Assembly (NCBI RefSeq): GCF_000960975.1
Contig: NZ_CP010803.1
Coordinates: forward strand, 4,557,818-4,621,817
Direction of reading: 5' to 3'
DNA from: Martelella endophytica
GTDB lineage: Bacteria > Pseudomonadota > Alphaproteobacteria > Rhizobiales > Rhizobiaceae
Length of the DNA stretch: 64,000 nucleotides
The position numbers were made by a program, and so were the translations under genes. This document shows positions 1 to 8,193 of this stretch, in pieces. The first letter of the stretch is position 1. Each line of letters begins with the position of its first letter. The notes under the pieces were generated by a model. That model searched no databases. It was not told where the DNA came from and was given only the letters and a program-made list of their open reading frames with translations.

Positions 1-351
1 TGCGATCGACAAATGCGACTTTCCTGTTCCCGTTCCGCCGACCAGAACCAGGTTATGTTGCGGAGAGAGGAAGTCGCCTGTGGCGAGCTGGCGGACCAAT
101 CCTTCGTTGACCGGCGTATCCGAGAAGTCGAAGTCATCAATGTCCTTAGCCAGCGGCAACTTGGCGACGGTGAGCTGGTATTTGATGGAGCGCGCCTGCT
201 TCTCGGCGATCTCAGACTGCAGCAGGTTACCCACGATGCGCGGCGGCTCATGCTGCCGCTTGATACCGGAGGCCATGATCTCGTCGTAGGCGCCACGCAT
301 ACCGAACAGCTTCAGCGCACCCATCATGTCGAGGATTTGGGATCGTTCCAT
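1..351 (-). CDS. istB: IS21 transposition helper ATPase IstB (5' part)
   Basis: IstB is the AAA+ ATPase that helps the IS21 transposase IstA capture target DNA. The visible 117 codons start at the ATG at 351, two bases after the istA stop, and a CCGGAGGG ribosome-binding site lies just upstream inside the istA 3' end. The protein begins MERSQILDMMG. Near the window edge it carries the Walker A motif GGTGTGKSH. This N-terminal half, with the helical domain before the P-loop, is typical of the family. The gene continues beyond base 1, so its integrity cannot be judged. Tight spacing to istA implies translational coupling. Confidence 0.85.
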   Translation of the reverse strand, partial: MERSQILDMMGALKLFGMRGAYDEIMASGIKRQHEPPRIVGNLLQSEIAEKQARSIKYQLTVAKLPLAKDIDDFDFSDTPVNEGLVRQLATGDFLSPQHNLVLVGGTGTGKSHLSIA

Positions 352-352
352 A

Positions 353-1854
353 TCAGCTTGCCCTCCGGAGGCTATCGTAACGTGCGCAATCTGCCAGAGG
401 CTCATGGGTCAGACGAAGGGCGTCGGGAATGGAGAGAATGGCGGGTGGCTGCGGATCACGATTGCGAGCCAGGATATTGATGATGATGGCGGCCGAGAAC
501 ACGCCTTGATCGAGCGCTTCCTGGCAGGCCGCCTCGACAGCGGGAAGTCCGTCCAGCCCTACACATTCCAGGATCGACACCATCTGACGATCACCGTCAG
601 CCATGGCCTTTAGCCGACGGCGCACCTTCTCCATGGCAGCCGGCAGAACCCAGTCATGGAAGGGCGCGCCGTTTCTGAGTGCTCCCGGCTTGCGGGTCAG
701 GACCGGTACATAATGCCAGGGATTATAGATCGTCTCGCCGCGGCCGAAGCAGCGCTCATGCTGACCGATCTCGACGCCATCCTGGCGAATGACGATGTGC
801 TCAGCGTATGCGTGGATCTCGGCCGGACGGCCCACAGCGGTCGACAGTACGGAATACTTGTTGTTGTCGAAGCGGACGAGGCAAGTCTTGCCGATCGCGG
901 CCTGAACAGCATGGAAGCCATCGAACTTGCCCGGGTATCCGATCAGATTGGATCGCTCTTCCTCGAAGACGTCCCAGACCGTGCGCTGTGGCTGATCGAC
1001 ATGTTTGTGGGCACGGGCGTAATTGATGCATTTGTCCAGCAGCCACCCGTTCAGCTCCCCATAGGACTTGAAGCGTAGTCTTGGTGTGAAGAAGCGCTCC
1101 CTGACCAGGTTAACCTGGTTCTCGACCTGTCCCTTCTCCCAGCCGGACGCCGGCGTACAGGCCACTGGCTCGACAAGGAAATGACTGCACATCTGTGAGA
1201 CAAACGGCGGTTGTATTGCCTTTCCTTGCCGACAAAGACCGTCTCCACCGCGGTCTTCATGTTGTCATAGATCCCGCGCGTACAAGCCCCGCCGAAGAAG
1301 GCGAATGCCCGGTCATGGGCGTCGAAGACCATCTCCTGTGTCTCTCGCGGATAGGCCCTTACATACATCATCCGGCTGTGGCAGAGCCGGACATGCGCCA
1401 CCTTGATGGTTGTCGTCACGCCGTTCAGCACGACAATCTCGTGGCTCCAGTCGAACTGGTAGGCCTCACCGGGTGCGTAATAGAGCGGCACATAGGCTTC
1501 TGTCGAAACAGAACCGCGCTCCTTAGACCATTTGCGGGCATAACGCCGGACGGCATCGTAGCCGCCTTCGTAACCTTGATCGCGCAGATCTTCATATATC
1601 CGGATGAGCGTCAGCCGTTCGCGCGACGGCTTGGCATCATTGGCGAGCAGTATTCCATCGAGCTGGTCCTGCCACGGTCCAAGCTTCGGGCGAGGCTGCG
1701 TCGTGCGCTCATAGGAGAACGCTGTCTCACCACCGCGCAGAACCTTCCGTACCACTTTACGCGAAATGCCCAATTCCCGGCAGATCGCTTTGATCGGCAT
1801 GCCTTGCGTCAGGGCAAGCCGGCGTATCTTCGCAATTGTTTCCACAACAAGCAT
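353..1854 (-). pseudogene. istA: IS21 transposase IstA, frameshifted
   Basis: IstA is the DDE-type transposase of IS21 elements. The N-terminal part (1854 to about 1195) has the helix-turn-helix MPIKAICRELGISRKVVRKV and the RNase H-like core start, FDWSHEIVVL. The C-terminal part (from about 1192 to 353) lies in another frame and resumes with VEPVACTPASGWEKGQVENQ, the stretch carrying the last catalytic acidic residue. Eleven bases separate the CGCCGT codons from the ATG of MCSHF, where the uninterrupted family pattern needs nine. This implies a +2 (or -1) indel near 1190-1205. IS21 istA is not normally frameshifted, so I infer an inactive copy. A sequencing error is the alternative. Confidence 0.8.
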
Positions 1855-1860
1855 CCAAAT

Positions 1861-1888
1861 AAAAAGCCTCCGAGATAAACCGGAGGCT
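1861..1888 (-). terminator. Terminator in the IS leader, upstream of istA
   Basis: An 8-bp perfect stem (1865-1872 with 1881-1888), an 8-base loop and a T-rich run when read minus lie between the IS terminus and the istA start at 1854. This placement would stop transcription entering the IS from the flanking integrase gene. It would also require any istA promoter to lie within or after the hairpin. Confidence 0.6.
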
Positions 1889-1961
1889 GTTGTAACCCCT
1901 GTGCCAGAAGGGGTCCCTTTTGGAAGCCGATCACCCCTCTAACGGGGTCCTTATTCCACGC

Positions 1962-3062
1962 CTAATCACAGGCAATCGAAGCGATGGCGTGGCGCGCGTG
2001 ATAGCGCACGCGGTTGGGAAGCCCGGCCCTTTCGCGCGCCTGCACCCAAATTTTCTTTGATCCGTTGAAAGGGCCGTCGCCGCGCGTGGCGGGAAACACG
2101 TATGGCGAACCGAGCCGCCGTGGTTGTGCCACGATGATCTCAAGCGCCATTTGCGAGAGCGGGCGAACCGAATAGCCCGTCTTGCTCTTTTCAAGGCGCA
2201 AGCACCGTCCCGCCTGATCGACTTCCGCCCATCGCAATTGCTCGATCTCGGAAGGTCGCGCTCCGGTGAGCAAGAGCAGCCGCAAGACCGCAATGCCGGT
2301 GGGGCTCACGCCTTCGACTTCCAGCTCGGTCAAAGCCTGCGCAATAGCGGCGAATTCGCTCTCATTGAGGTAATCGTAGCGTTTCCCGGCACGGGGTTTG
2401 CGCGCCGCCGTTACCGGATTAGCAATAACGATGCCCTTTTCGACCGCATAGCCGAAGATCAAGGACAGATCGGCGGCAACCTTCCGGGCAGCACCTTCCC
2501 CGCCGCGCACCTTGACCCGGCCACGTTTGCGAGGACCAAGAGCCGTCTTCGCGGTTTCGCCTTTGGAGACGCGGCGGATGAAATCGTTGATGTCGTCTAC
2601 CGTCACCTCGCTGACGCGCTTTCGCCCGAGGATTGGCACGGCGTGATGGCGAAGACGCGAGAGGGTGTAGGCTTTGGTGCGCGGTTCCATCGGCCGACCT
2701 GTACGGCGGCCGGGCGGATTTTCCTCATCCCACTGGTCAATGAGACCGTTGACGGTCATTTCCCGGCGCTTGGTCTGGCGATCCCCCAAAGGGTCCTGAC
2801 CGTGGCGGACTTCGCTCAACCGGTTGCGCGCCAGATTGCGGGCCTCTTCCGGCGTCATTTCGCCGACGCGGCCAAGGCTCATCCGCTTCTTGGTGACATT
2901 GCGCCCGCCGCCATCGGGCCGGTATTCCAGAATATAGGTCGCGGTCCCCGAAGGCGTCATTCGAACGCCGAAGCCTTTGACCTCCGTGTCATAGATGACA
3001 TAGCGGCTGGCCTGCCGTTCCAGGCTGTCAACGAGCCTTTTGGTGATCTTTGCGCGGGCCAT
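1962..3062 (-). pseudogene. P4-type tyrosine integrase, truncated by the IS21 insertion
   Basis: This is a site-specific recombinase of the DUF4102/P4 integrase type, which moves islands in and out of tRNA genes. I chose the ATG at 3062 (MARAKITKRLVDSL) because the family starts with such a segment; the open frame upstream of it is not conserved-looking. The N-terminal DUF4102 domain (VKGFGVRM.TPSGTATY) and the core domain with the catalytic Arg (TGARPSEIEQLRW) and the beta-hairpin Lys region (LEKSKTGY) are present. The frame reaches the box II region (YHARHAIASIA), then crosses into the IS at 1970 and stops at 1962. The C-terminal His/Trp box and the nucleophilic Tyr are missing, so it should be inactive. 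Confidence 0.85.
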
Positions 3063-3236
3063 TCGCGGTGCTCCGGGTCGCCACCGGGTCGCCACGCGGA
3101 TGTAAGTCAGCGTAATTTGGCGTGCGGCAGCGGGTTGCCTACACACCAAGAAAAACAGTATTTTTCTTTAAAAATCAAATCCTTAAAGTTAGTCCAGGTT
3201 GACCGCCGCAAGACGCCGTAAACTGCCCGGCAGCCT

Positions 3237-3281
3237 TTGCCAAGGTTGGGGTCGAGGGTTCGAATCCCTTCGCCCGCTCCA
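3237..3281 (+). other. Island attachment site: 3' fragment of tRNA-Gly(GCC)
   Basis: These 45 bases run from an anticodon loop TTGCCAA through a complete T-arm (GGGTTCGAATCCC) to the acceptor strand CGCCCGC, discriminator T and encoded CCA. The 5' half of a tRNA is absent: the bases to the left do not form a D-arm or a GCGGGCG acceptor strand. A tRNA 3' fragment starting in the anticodon loop, 175 bp from a P4-type integrase start, is the expected att scar of a tRNA-targeting island. The intact tRNA-Gly is predicted at the other island end, outside this window. Confidence 0.75.
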
Positions 3282-3830
3282 GTTTCCTTAAGAAAATTTG
3301 ATTTTTCGAAGTCTTGAAGTGTCGATCGGCTTGATCGGCTTCGCGATCGATGTTGGGCCTGAATGTCAACTGTTTCCATGCGCCGGCGCGGATGCGGGAC
3401 AAGCAGACGTCGTGGCTCAGACAGTTCGAAGTGGCCCTTCCTCCGCTGCAGCATGGCCAAGCCATGCACTATGTCCGAAACACGGCAAGACGGTGTCATT
3501 TCCGTGGTGACTAATTAAGCTTTAAGTTATGCACCAGACGCAGGCCTGCCATTCGAACAGCGAATGTCGGCATGCCCCTGCACCAGCAACTATCGGCCAA
3601 GCCTCGGCGGCGCAACTTGACACATGCAAATTAGCGGCGCGAATTCAAGGCGTTGCTCGTCAGCCATAGGTTACGCCCTAGGCCAGGCCGGACGGCGCAA
3701 ACGCATACGTCCGACGGCAAATGCGACAGAACAAAGGCGGCAAAAAAGGATGACAGGAAACCCGCTTCGCGGTATTAAAGCTAAATAAGAATTATCTAAT
3801 ACTTTGTAAACAAACCTTAAGGGTATTGCA
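3282..3830 (+). other. Non-coding gap between island end and sugar transferase
   Basis: No convincing gene is visible on either strand. The last 60 bases are A+T-rich and probably hold the promoter of the sugar transferase. They include GTAA-N7-TTAA at 3806-3820, one mismatch from the CtrA consensus TTAA-N7-TTAA and ending 11 bases before the start codon. Confidence 0.5.
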
Positions 3831-4550
3831 GTGAGCGCGGCGGATTTCCAGGCCTCACCCACGGCCTCTCTAGCACAAGCGGGTACATTGCCGACCAGAG
3901 CATTTGGTCACGAGCTGGCGATTTCCGGGGTCTCCCGGAAGCGCAGTCTTCATCTTGCAGGAAAGCGGCTGTTCGATATCCTTGTTTCGTTCGGCGCTCT
4001 GGTGGCGCTTTCACCGCTCTTCCTTGTGATTGCGGTGATGATCAAGCGTGACAGTCCCGGCCCGGTGTTCTTCAGCCAGGTGCGCTGGGGCCGCGGCGGC
4101 AAGAAGATCAACATCTACAAGTTCCGCTCGATGCGCAACGATCTCGGCGACAAGTCGGGCGTGCAGCAGACGGTTGAAAACGATCCCCGTGTCACCAGGA
4201 TCGGCAACTTCATCCGCCGCACCAATATCGATGAATTGCCGCAGCTCATCAATGTGCTGAAAGGCGACATGTCGCTCATCGGACCCCGCTGCCATGCCGT
4301 CGGCATGTTGGCAAACGGCATGCTGTTCGAGGAGCTGGTGCCGGAATACCACCAGCGCCACGTCATGCGCCCCGGCCTCAGTGGCCTCGCCCAGATTCGT
4401 GGCTGGCGCGGTCCGACGACGCGGCGCGGCGAAGCTCGCGCCCGGGTGATGTGCGATCTCTACTACGTCTCCAATTACAGCCTGCTTCTGGACATGAAGA
4501 TCCTCTGGTCAACGCTGCGGAGCGAAATCGGTCGCGGCACCGGCTTCTGA
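3831..4550 (+). CDS. Undecaprenyl-phosphate sugar-phosphate transferase, ExoY-like
   Basis: A 239-residue bacterial sugar transferase that moves a hexose-1-phosphate onto undecaprenyl phosphate at the inner membrane, the first step of exopolysaccharide repeat assembly. After a variable N-terminus of about 40 residues comes KRLFDILVSFGALVALSPLF, the single membrane helix, then IKRDSPGPVFFSQ, YKFRSM and the C-terminal TNIDELPQLINVLKGDMSLI block. This short, one-helix layout matches ExoY rather than the longer WbaP/ExoQ types. The start is GTG with a weak GGG upstream; no later ATG keeps the membrane helix. No other polysaccharide genes are nearby, so the polymer made is unknown. Confidence 0.85.
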   Translation: MSAADFQASPTASLAQAGTLPTRAFGHELAISGVSRKRSLHLAGKRLFDILVSFGALVALSPLFLVIAVMIKRDSPGPVFFSQVRWGRGGKKINIYKFRSMRNDLGDKSGVQQTVENDPRVTRIGNFIRRTNIDELPQLINVLKGDMSLIGPRCHAVGMLANGMLFEELVPEYHQRHVMRPGLSGLAQIRGWRGPTTRRGEARARVMCDLYYVSNYSLLLDMKILWSTLRSEIGRGTGF

Positions 4551-4577
4551 TCGCAGACCACGAACATGAAGACAACG

Positions 4578-4607
4578 AGAGGGTGTGGCCTGGCCGCCCC
4601 TCTTTTT
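4578..4607 (+). terminator. Probable terminator of the sugar transferase gene
   Basis: AGAGGG (4578-4583) pairs with CCCTCT (4598-4603) around a G+C-rich interior, followed by a run of T. It lies 28 bases after the stop codon. Confidence 0.55.
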
Positions 4608-4649
4608 CTGTTGCCCTGCCGCTCTCCTGCGAAAACATCGACAATCTGG

Positions 4650-4664
4650 TTACCAGAGCGTTAC
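4650..4664 (+). promoter_or_regulatory. Candidate CtrA-like half-site pair upstream of sciP
   Basis: TTAC (4650-4653) and TTAC (4661-4664) are separated by exactly seven bases, the spacing of the CtrA box TTAA-N7-TTAA, with the last base of each half-site changed. It lies 76 bases upstream of the sciP start. sciP is a CtrA target in Caulobacter. The match is imperfect and could be chance. Confidence 0.35.
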
Positions 4665-4739
4665 GCACGCCTTAGGCAAATTTTAAAAATGTGGCGCTAG
4701 TCTCGCGACAGTAGGTTGTGAGTTTTTGTAGAGAGTACG

Positions 4740-5015
4740 ATGACCGAATTGTCCCGCGTTCGCGCGAAATATGTCATAGGACCAGACGGTAGCCCGCTAA
4801 CGGTTGCCGATCTTCCACCCTCCAACACCAGACGCTGGGTGATCCGGCGAAAGGCCGAAGTGGTCGCTGCCGTGCGTGGCGGGCTGCTCAGCCTGGAGGA
4901 GGCCTGCGAACGTTATTGCCTGACGGTGGAGGAGTTCCTCTCCTGGCAGTCATCGATTGACGACCACGGTCTCGCGGGCCTCAGAACGACCCGCATCCAG
5001 CAATATCGCAACTGA
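4740..5015 (+). CDS. sciP: CtrA inhibitor SciP (DUF1153)
   Basis: SciP is a small helix-turn-helix protein that binds the master regulator CtrA (and DNA) and blocks CtrA-activated transcription in newborn swarmer cells. The 91-residue product is near identical in layout to the family: YVIGPDGSPLTVADLPP, then RRWVIRRKAEVVAAVRGGL, the helical LSLEEACERYCLTVEEFLSW, and the invariant C-terminal GLRTTRIQQYR. The ATG at 4740 gives the full family length. It is monocistronic, closed by a strong terminator. Its position less than 1 kb from ctrA, with fliJ between, ties it to flagellar and cell-cycle control. Confidence 0.95.
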   Translation: MTELSRVRAKYVIGPDGSPLTVADLPPSNTRRWVIRRKAEVVAAVRGGLLSLEEACERYCLTVEEFLSWQSSIDDHGLAGLRTTRIQQYRN

Positions 5016-5138
5016 GGACGCCAGAGCGGCGCCTCAGCCATTGTCGGGCCGAAGAGAGGTTTCCCGCAGCCCCTGCGCGGAAGCCGGCTCTGCGGCCTTT
5101 TGGCGTTCGATGAGGCCACGATCCACACAACGCCCATG

Positions 5139-5171
5139 AAAAAAGCCGCACGGACCCTGTGCGGCTTTTTT
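5139..5171. terminator. Bidirectional terminator between sciP and fliJ
   Basis: The stem GCCGCAC/GTGCGGC (5145-5151 with 5159-5165) is flanked by A6 on the left and T6 on the right, so it can serve both converging genes. Confidence 0.85.
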
Positions 5172-5217
5172 CGTCAGATCGGTTCGTTGCGTGCCCCGCC
5201 AATGGCGGCGAGGCCTC

Positions 5218-5568
5218 CTATGCTCTCTTGCGGCTCGCGCTGTCACGCTCCTCGAGCGCTGCAGCGCGCTCGTAGTCGAGCTCCATCTCGGCAAGCTCGC
5301 TCTCGGCCGCATTTCGCTGCTGGCGCAGATCCTCGACGGAAACGGCTAGGTTCTGCGCACGCTGGCGCGCCGATTTGGCGAATGTCGAATAGGCGAAATG
5401 CGCGGGGTCGGTGATCCCGGTCTTCTGCTCTTCGGCATTGATCTGCTGATAGAGATCGTCCGACATGCGGGCGAACTCGTCCATCATCATCTGCAGCTGT
5501 TGCAGCTGCCTCTTCTTTTCCTTCACCTGAAACGCCTTCAGGCGCAACAGACTGTTTCGTGCCTTCAT
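5218..5568 (-). CDS. fliJ: Flagellar export protein FliJ-like
   Basis: This 116-residue protein is almost entirely helical coiled coil (KKRQLQQLQMMMDEFARM, then VEDLRQQRNAAESELAEMEL), matching FliJ, the stalk-like component of the flagellar type III export ATPase that links FliI to FlhA. I chose the ATG at 5568 (MKARNSLLRLKAFQ) because FliJ proteins begin with a basic segment just before the first coil; the longer open frame adds an unlikely tail. It is divergent from ctrA and convergent with sciP. fliI is not in the window. FliJ families are weakly conserved, so the call rests on length, coiled coil and the position beside ctrA and sciP. Confidence 0.7.
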   Translation of the reverse strand: MKARNSLLRLKAFQVKEKKRQLQQLQMMMDEFARMSDDLYQQINAEEQKTGITDPAHFAYSTFAKSARQRAQNLAVSVEDLRQQRNAAESELAEMELDYERAAALEERDSASRKRA

Positions 5569-5992
5569 ACGCAAAACTCCCCGGCTGACGAACGCATGCG
5601 TGAAAGGTGCCCCCCGATAATGATTCGTTTTCCTGCTGCGATCATGCTTAACGAAAACCGAATGCCGGTAACCTTTCATTTACAGTCATGGCCGATCATA
5701 GGCGCTATCACTTAAAGGTCGGTAAACCCGAAGGCGAAAAGACACGAAACTTGCGAGTCGAATGAATCACTTAGCGGGTTTGGTTAATCTTTTTTCTCGG
5801 TTTTCTGCTTTGGAAAAGCCTAATAAAATCAATGCCATAACTATTTTGATTAATAAATTCCTTCCATCTTGCCAAAGAGAATCAGAATTTGTTAACCATT
5901 AGATGGCAGCTTCCAAATCAGGTCATCACTGAGTCCGTATCGCGTCGGGGGCGACATCAGACCTTTCATTGCGACGGTCCAAGGGGAAAGAC
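5569..5992. promoter_or_regulatory. fliJ-ctrA intergenic control region with four GANTC sites and a CtrA-like box
   Basis: The 424-bp divergent region is A+T-rich. It holds GANTC methylation sites (target of the CcrM methylase) at 5755-5759, 5764-5768, 5879-5883 and 5931-5935. A CtrA-like box TTAA-N7-TAAA lies at 5712-5726 and a TTAACCATT motif at about 5892. GANTC-timed and CtrA-autoregulated ctrA promoters are established in alphaproteobacteria; exact start sites here are not readable. Confidence 0.7.
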
Positions 5993-6694
5993 ATGCGGGT
6001 TCTTTTAATCGAAGACGACAGCGCCACAGCACAAAGCATCGAGCTGATGCTGAAGAGCGAAAATTTCAACGTCTACACGACGGATCTCGGCGAGGAAGGT
6101 GTCGACCTCGGCAAGATTTACGATTACGACATCATCCTTCTCGACCTCAATCTTCCGGACATGTCCGGATATGAAGTGCTCAAGGCGCTTCGGGTCTCCA
6201 AGATTGCCACACCCATCCTGATCCTCTCCGGCATGTCCGGCACCGACGACAAGGTGCGCGGCTTCGGTTCCGGCGCGGACGACTACCTGACAAAGCCCTT
6301 CCACAAGGAAGAGCTGGTCGCCCGTATCCACGCCATCGTGCGCCGCTCGAAGGGCCATGCCCAGTCGATCATCACCACGGGTGATCTTTCGGTCAATGTC
6401 GACGCCAAGACCGTCGAGGTCGCCAGCCAGCGCGTCCACCTGACCGGCAAGGAATACCAGATGCTGGAGCTGCTCTCGCTGCGCAAGGGCACGACGCTGA
6501 CCAAGGAAATGTTCCTGAACCACCTTTATGGCGGCATGGACGAGCCGGAACTGAAGATCATCGACGTCTTCATCTGCAAGCTTCGCAAGAAGCTCGCCAA
6601 CGCCGCCGGCGGCACGAACTTCATCGAGACGGTCTGGGGCCGCGGCTACGTGCTGCGCGAACCGGAAATGCAGGAAATGCAGAAGCGCGCCTGA
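5993..6694 (+). CDS. ctrA: Cell-cycle master response regulator CtrA
   Basis: CtrA is the OmpR-type response regulator that controls replication, division and motility genes through TTAA-N7-TTAA boxes. The 233-residue protein has an acidic pocket (E7, D8, D9), phospho-acceptor D51 ([20 protein letters not shown] region) and K101 in [10 protein letters not shown]. Its C-terminal winged helix carries [20 protein letters not shown] and [10 protein letters not shown]. The ATG at 5993 (MRVLLIEDD) is used because all CtrA proteins start there; an in-frame upstream ATG at 5969 adds eight unconserved residues. It is preceded by a long methylation-site-rich promoter and followed by a strong terminator, so it is a single-gene unit. 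Its phosphate should come through ChpT, encoded at 9.8-10.5 kb. Confidence 0.98.
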   Translation: MRVLLIEDDSATAQSIELMLKSENFNVYTTDLGEEGVDLGKIYDYDIILLDLNLPDMSGYEVLKALRVSKIATPILILSGMSGTDDKVRGFGSGADDYLTKPFHKEELVARIHAIVRRSKGHAQSIITTGDLSVNVDAKTVEVASQRVHLTGKEYQMLELLSLRKGTTLTKEMFLNHLYGGMDEPELKIIDVFICKLRKKLANAAGGTNFIETVWGRGYVLREPEMQEMQKRA

Positions 6695-6721
6695 GGCGCG
6701 CAGATCGTTTCACGGAAAAAC

Positions 6722-6748
6722 CGGCGCCCGCGAGGCGCCGTTTTTTTT
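6722..6748 (+). terminator. Terminator of ctrA
   Basis: CGGCGCC (6722-6728) pairs with GGCGCCG (6734-6740) around a five-base loop, followed by eight T. Confidence 0.9.
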
Positions 6749-6753
6749 GTGCC

Positions 6754-8193
6754 CTACCCGGCGTTGGCGACAGTCGCGGGGGACGCGGCCGGCGCATCGT
6801 CGTGAAGCCCCTCGGGCATATCCACCTTCTTTTCGCTCAAGGGCGCGCAGAGGAGCCGCAACCGGCCCTTCAGCGTATCGATCTTGTACTCGGCCTTGGC
6901 CACGGCCTCACGCGCCTTGCTGAGATCGATATCGGCGGCACAGCGCTCGATCTCGTCGGCGTTTCCGAGTGTCGTCTCGGCCTTGGCAAGGGCAGAACTG
7001 GCTGCGGCAAGTTCGCTTTCCGCCTCGGCGATCTCGAGATTGAGCGAATCGAAGTCACTCATGAAGCTCCGGCGGTTGTCGCGCGCCGTCAGGATCGTCT
7101 CGAGCAGGGTCAGCCGTGCCTGCTGCGTCAGCCGCAGCGCATCGCCCTGGTCGATGACCGGCAGAACGTAGGAAACGAGAAACTGCAGATTGAAGCCGCC
7201 GGTCTGGGTCATGAAGCTCGGGATCGAGGTGGTGAGGCGGGTAAACCGCGACTGCCGGGCGAGATCAAGCTGGGCCGATGCTTCCTGGACCAGCAGTTCC
7301 TCGAGTTTCTTGCGGCCCGAGCTTGCAAAGCAGACATCCGCATCGTCAGTCGAAACCGGCGGATAGTGGCCGAGCGCCGAAAGAACGGAAACACCCGGAG
7401 AAACCGCATAACCGCCCTCGGCAAGCCCGGCGAGACCGAGCAATTCATCGCGCTTGGAGGCGACCGAGCGCGACACAGCCATCGCCTCGCGCTTCGCCGC
7501 CGCGATCTGCTCGCGCAGGGCATCCAGCTCGGACGGGCTTGAATTGCCAAGCGCCACCTCGACCTCCATGTCGTTGGCGCTGCATTTCAGCCCGTCCTGC
7601 TTGAGAGCCACCTCCTGGCGCTTGAAGTCGAGCGCCGTGTATTCATTGTAGGTGTCGACGAGGTTGTCGGTCGCGGTGCGCTGGGCGATCTGGTACTGCA
7701 CCGGAATAAGCTCGCCGGCGACCTTCACCTTGCTGCGGTCGAGCCGCAAGAGCGCCCGTGAGACGTCCCAGTTGACGCCGAGAACGATATTGGAGACGGC
7801 GGTCATCTCGCCATCGTCGCCGTTATAGGTCGAAATACGCCGCGCTTCGGTGGAGATGCGCGGATAGCGGTCGGACTTCACGTCGTCGAGATCGAGCACC
7901 GCGCGAGCGCGGCTCATGCGGGCGCGCAGGAAATCCTTGCCGCGGGCGTTCGCGTTGGTGAGCAAGGCATCGGGCCCGAGCGCCTTGCCGTCGGCCGGCG
8001 GTTCGGGCGGCGGGGTCTCGAGTTCCTGCTGCATCACATCGATGCGGTCGACGGTCTCCTTCAGCTGCGGCGAGGCGCAGCCGGCAAGTGCGACGGCGCC
8101 GAGCATGGCAAGCCCGACCGGCGCGCCGAGCCGGCGCGATGGTATCGAAACTCTCACTGAATGATGCCAATGCCTATTCAAGAACCAGATCAC
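6754..8193 (-). CDS. TolC-type outer-membrane channel lipoprotein
   Basis: An outer-membrane efflux lipoprotein of about 479 residues. The lipobox LAGC places the acylated Cys at residue 39. The remainder is two repeats of long alpha-helices rich in Ala, Glu and Lys, as in the TolC/OprM barrel-and-tunnel fold (for example AEAESELAAASSALAKAETT near residue 395). The indicated GTG start at 8193 overlaps the adaptor gene by 20 bp; a GTG at 8157 would give a more classic 26-residue lipoprotein signal. Together with the adaptor it could form the outer two-thirds of a tripartite pump. No inner-membrane transporter is adjacent, so the substrate is unknown. Confidence 0.75.
   Translation of the reverse strand: MIWFLNRHWHHSVRVSIPSRRLGAPVGLAMLGAVALAGCASPQLKETVDRIDVMQQELETPPPEPPADGKALGPDALLTNANARGKDFLRARMSRARAVLDLDDVKSDRYPRISTEARRISTYNGDDGEMTAVSNIVLGVNWDVSRALLRLDRSKVKVAGELIPVQYQIAQRTATDNLVDTYNEYTALDFKRQEVALKQDGLKCSANDMEVEVALGNSSPSELDALREQIAAAKREAMAVSRSVASKRDELLGLAGLAEGGYAVSPGVSVLSALGHYPPVSTDDADVCFASSGRKKLEELLVQEASAQLDLARQSRFTRLTTSIPSFMTQTGGFNLQFLVSYVLPVIDQGDALRLTQQARLTLLETILTARDNRRSFMSDFDSLNLEIAEAESELAAASSALAKAETTLGNADEIERCAADIDLSKAREAVAKAEYKIDTLKGRLRLLCAPLSEKKVDMPEGLHDDAPAASPATVANAG

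Larger units (their letters stand above)
1..1970 (-). mobile_element. IS21-family insertion sequence, left part outside window
   Basis: The element is read on the minus strand as istA then istB, the standard IS21 order. Its istA-side terminus is placed at 1970. Reading minus from there, the sequence begins TGTGATTAGG, which fits the TGT start of IS21 ends, and GGACCCC-type internal repeats follow at about 1935-1950 and 1908-1920. The integrase reading frame on the other side of 1970 is abruptly lost at that point, which supports the boundary. The second terminus lies left of base 1, so the element's length and target duplication cannot be read. Family assignment is firm; the exact end is inferred. 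Confidence 0.85.

Noticed and set aside
3107..3499. Minus-strand open frames over the tRNA-Gly scar (EGIRTLDPNLGK and KGFEPSTPTLAK types)
   Set aside because: These are well-known spurious translations of tRNA 3' ends and have no gene support.
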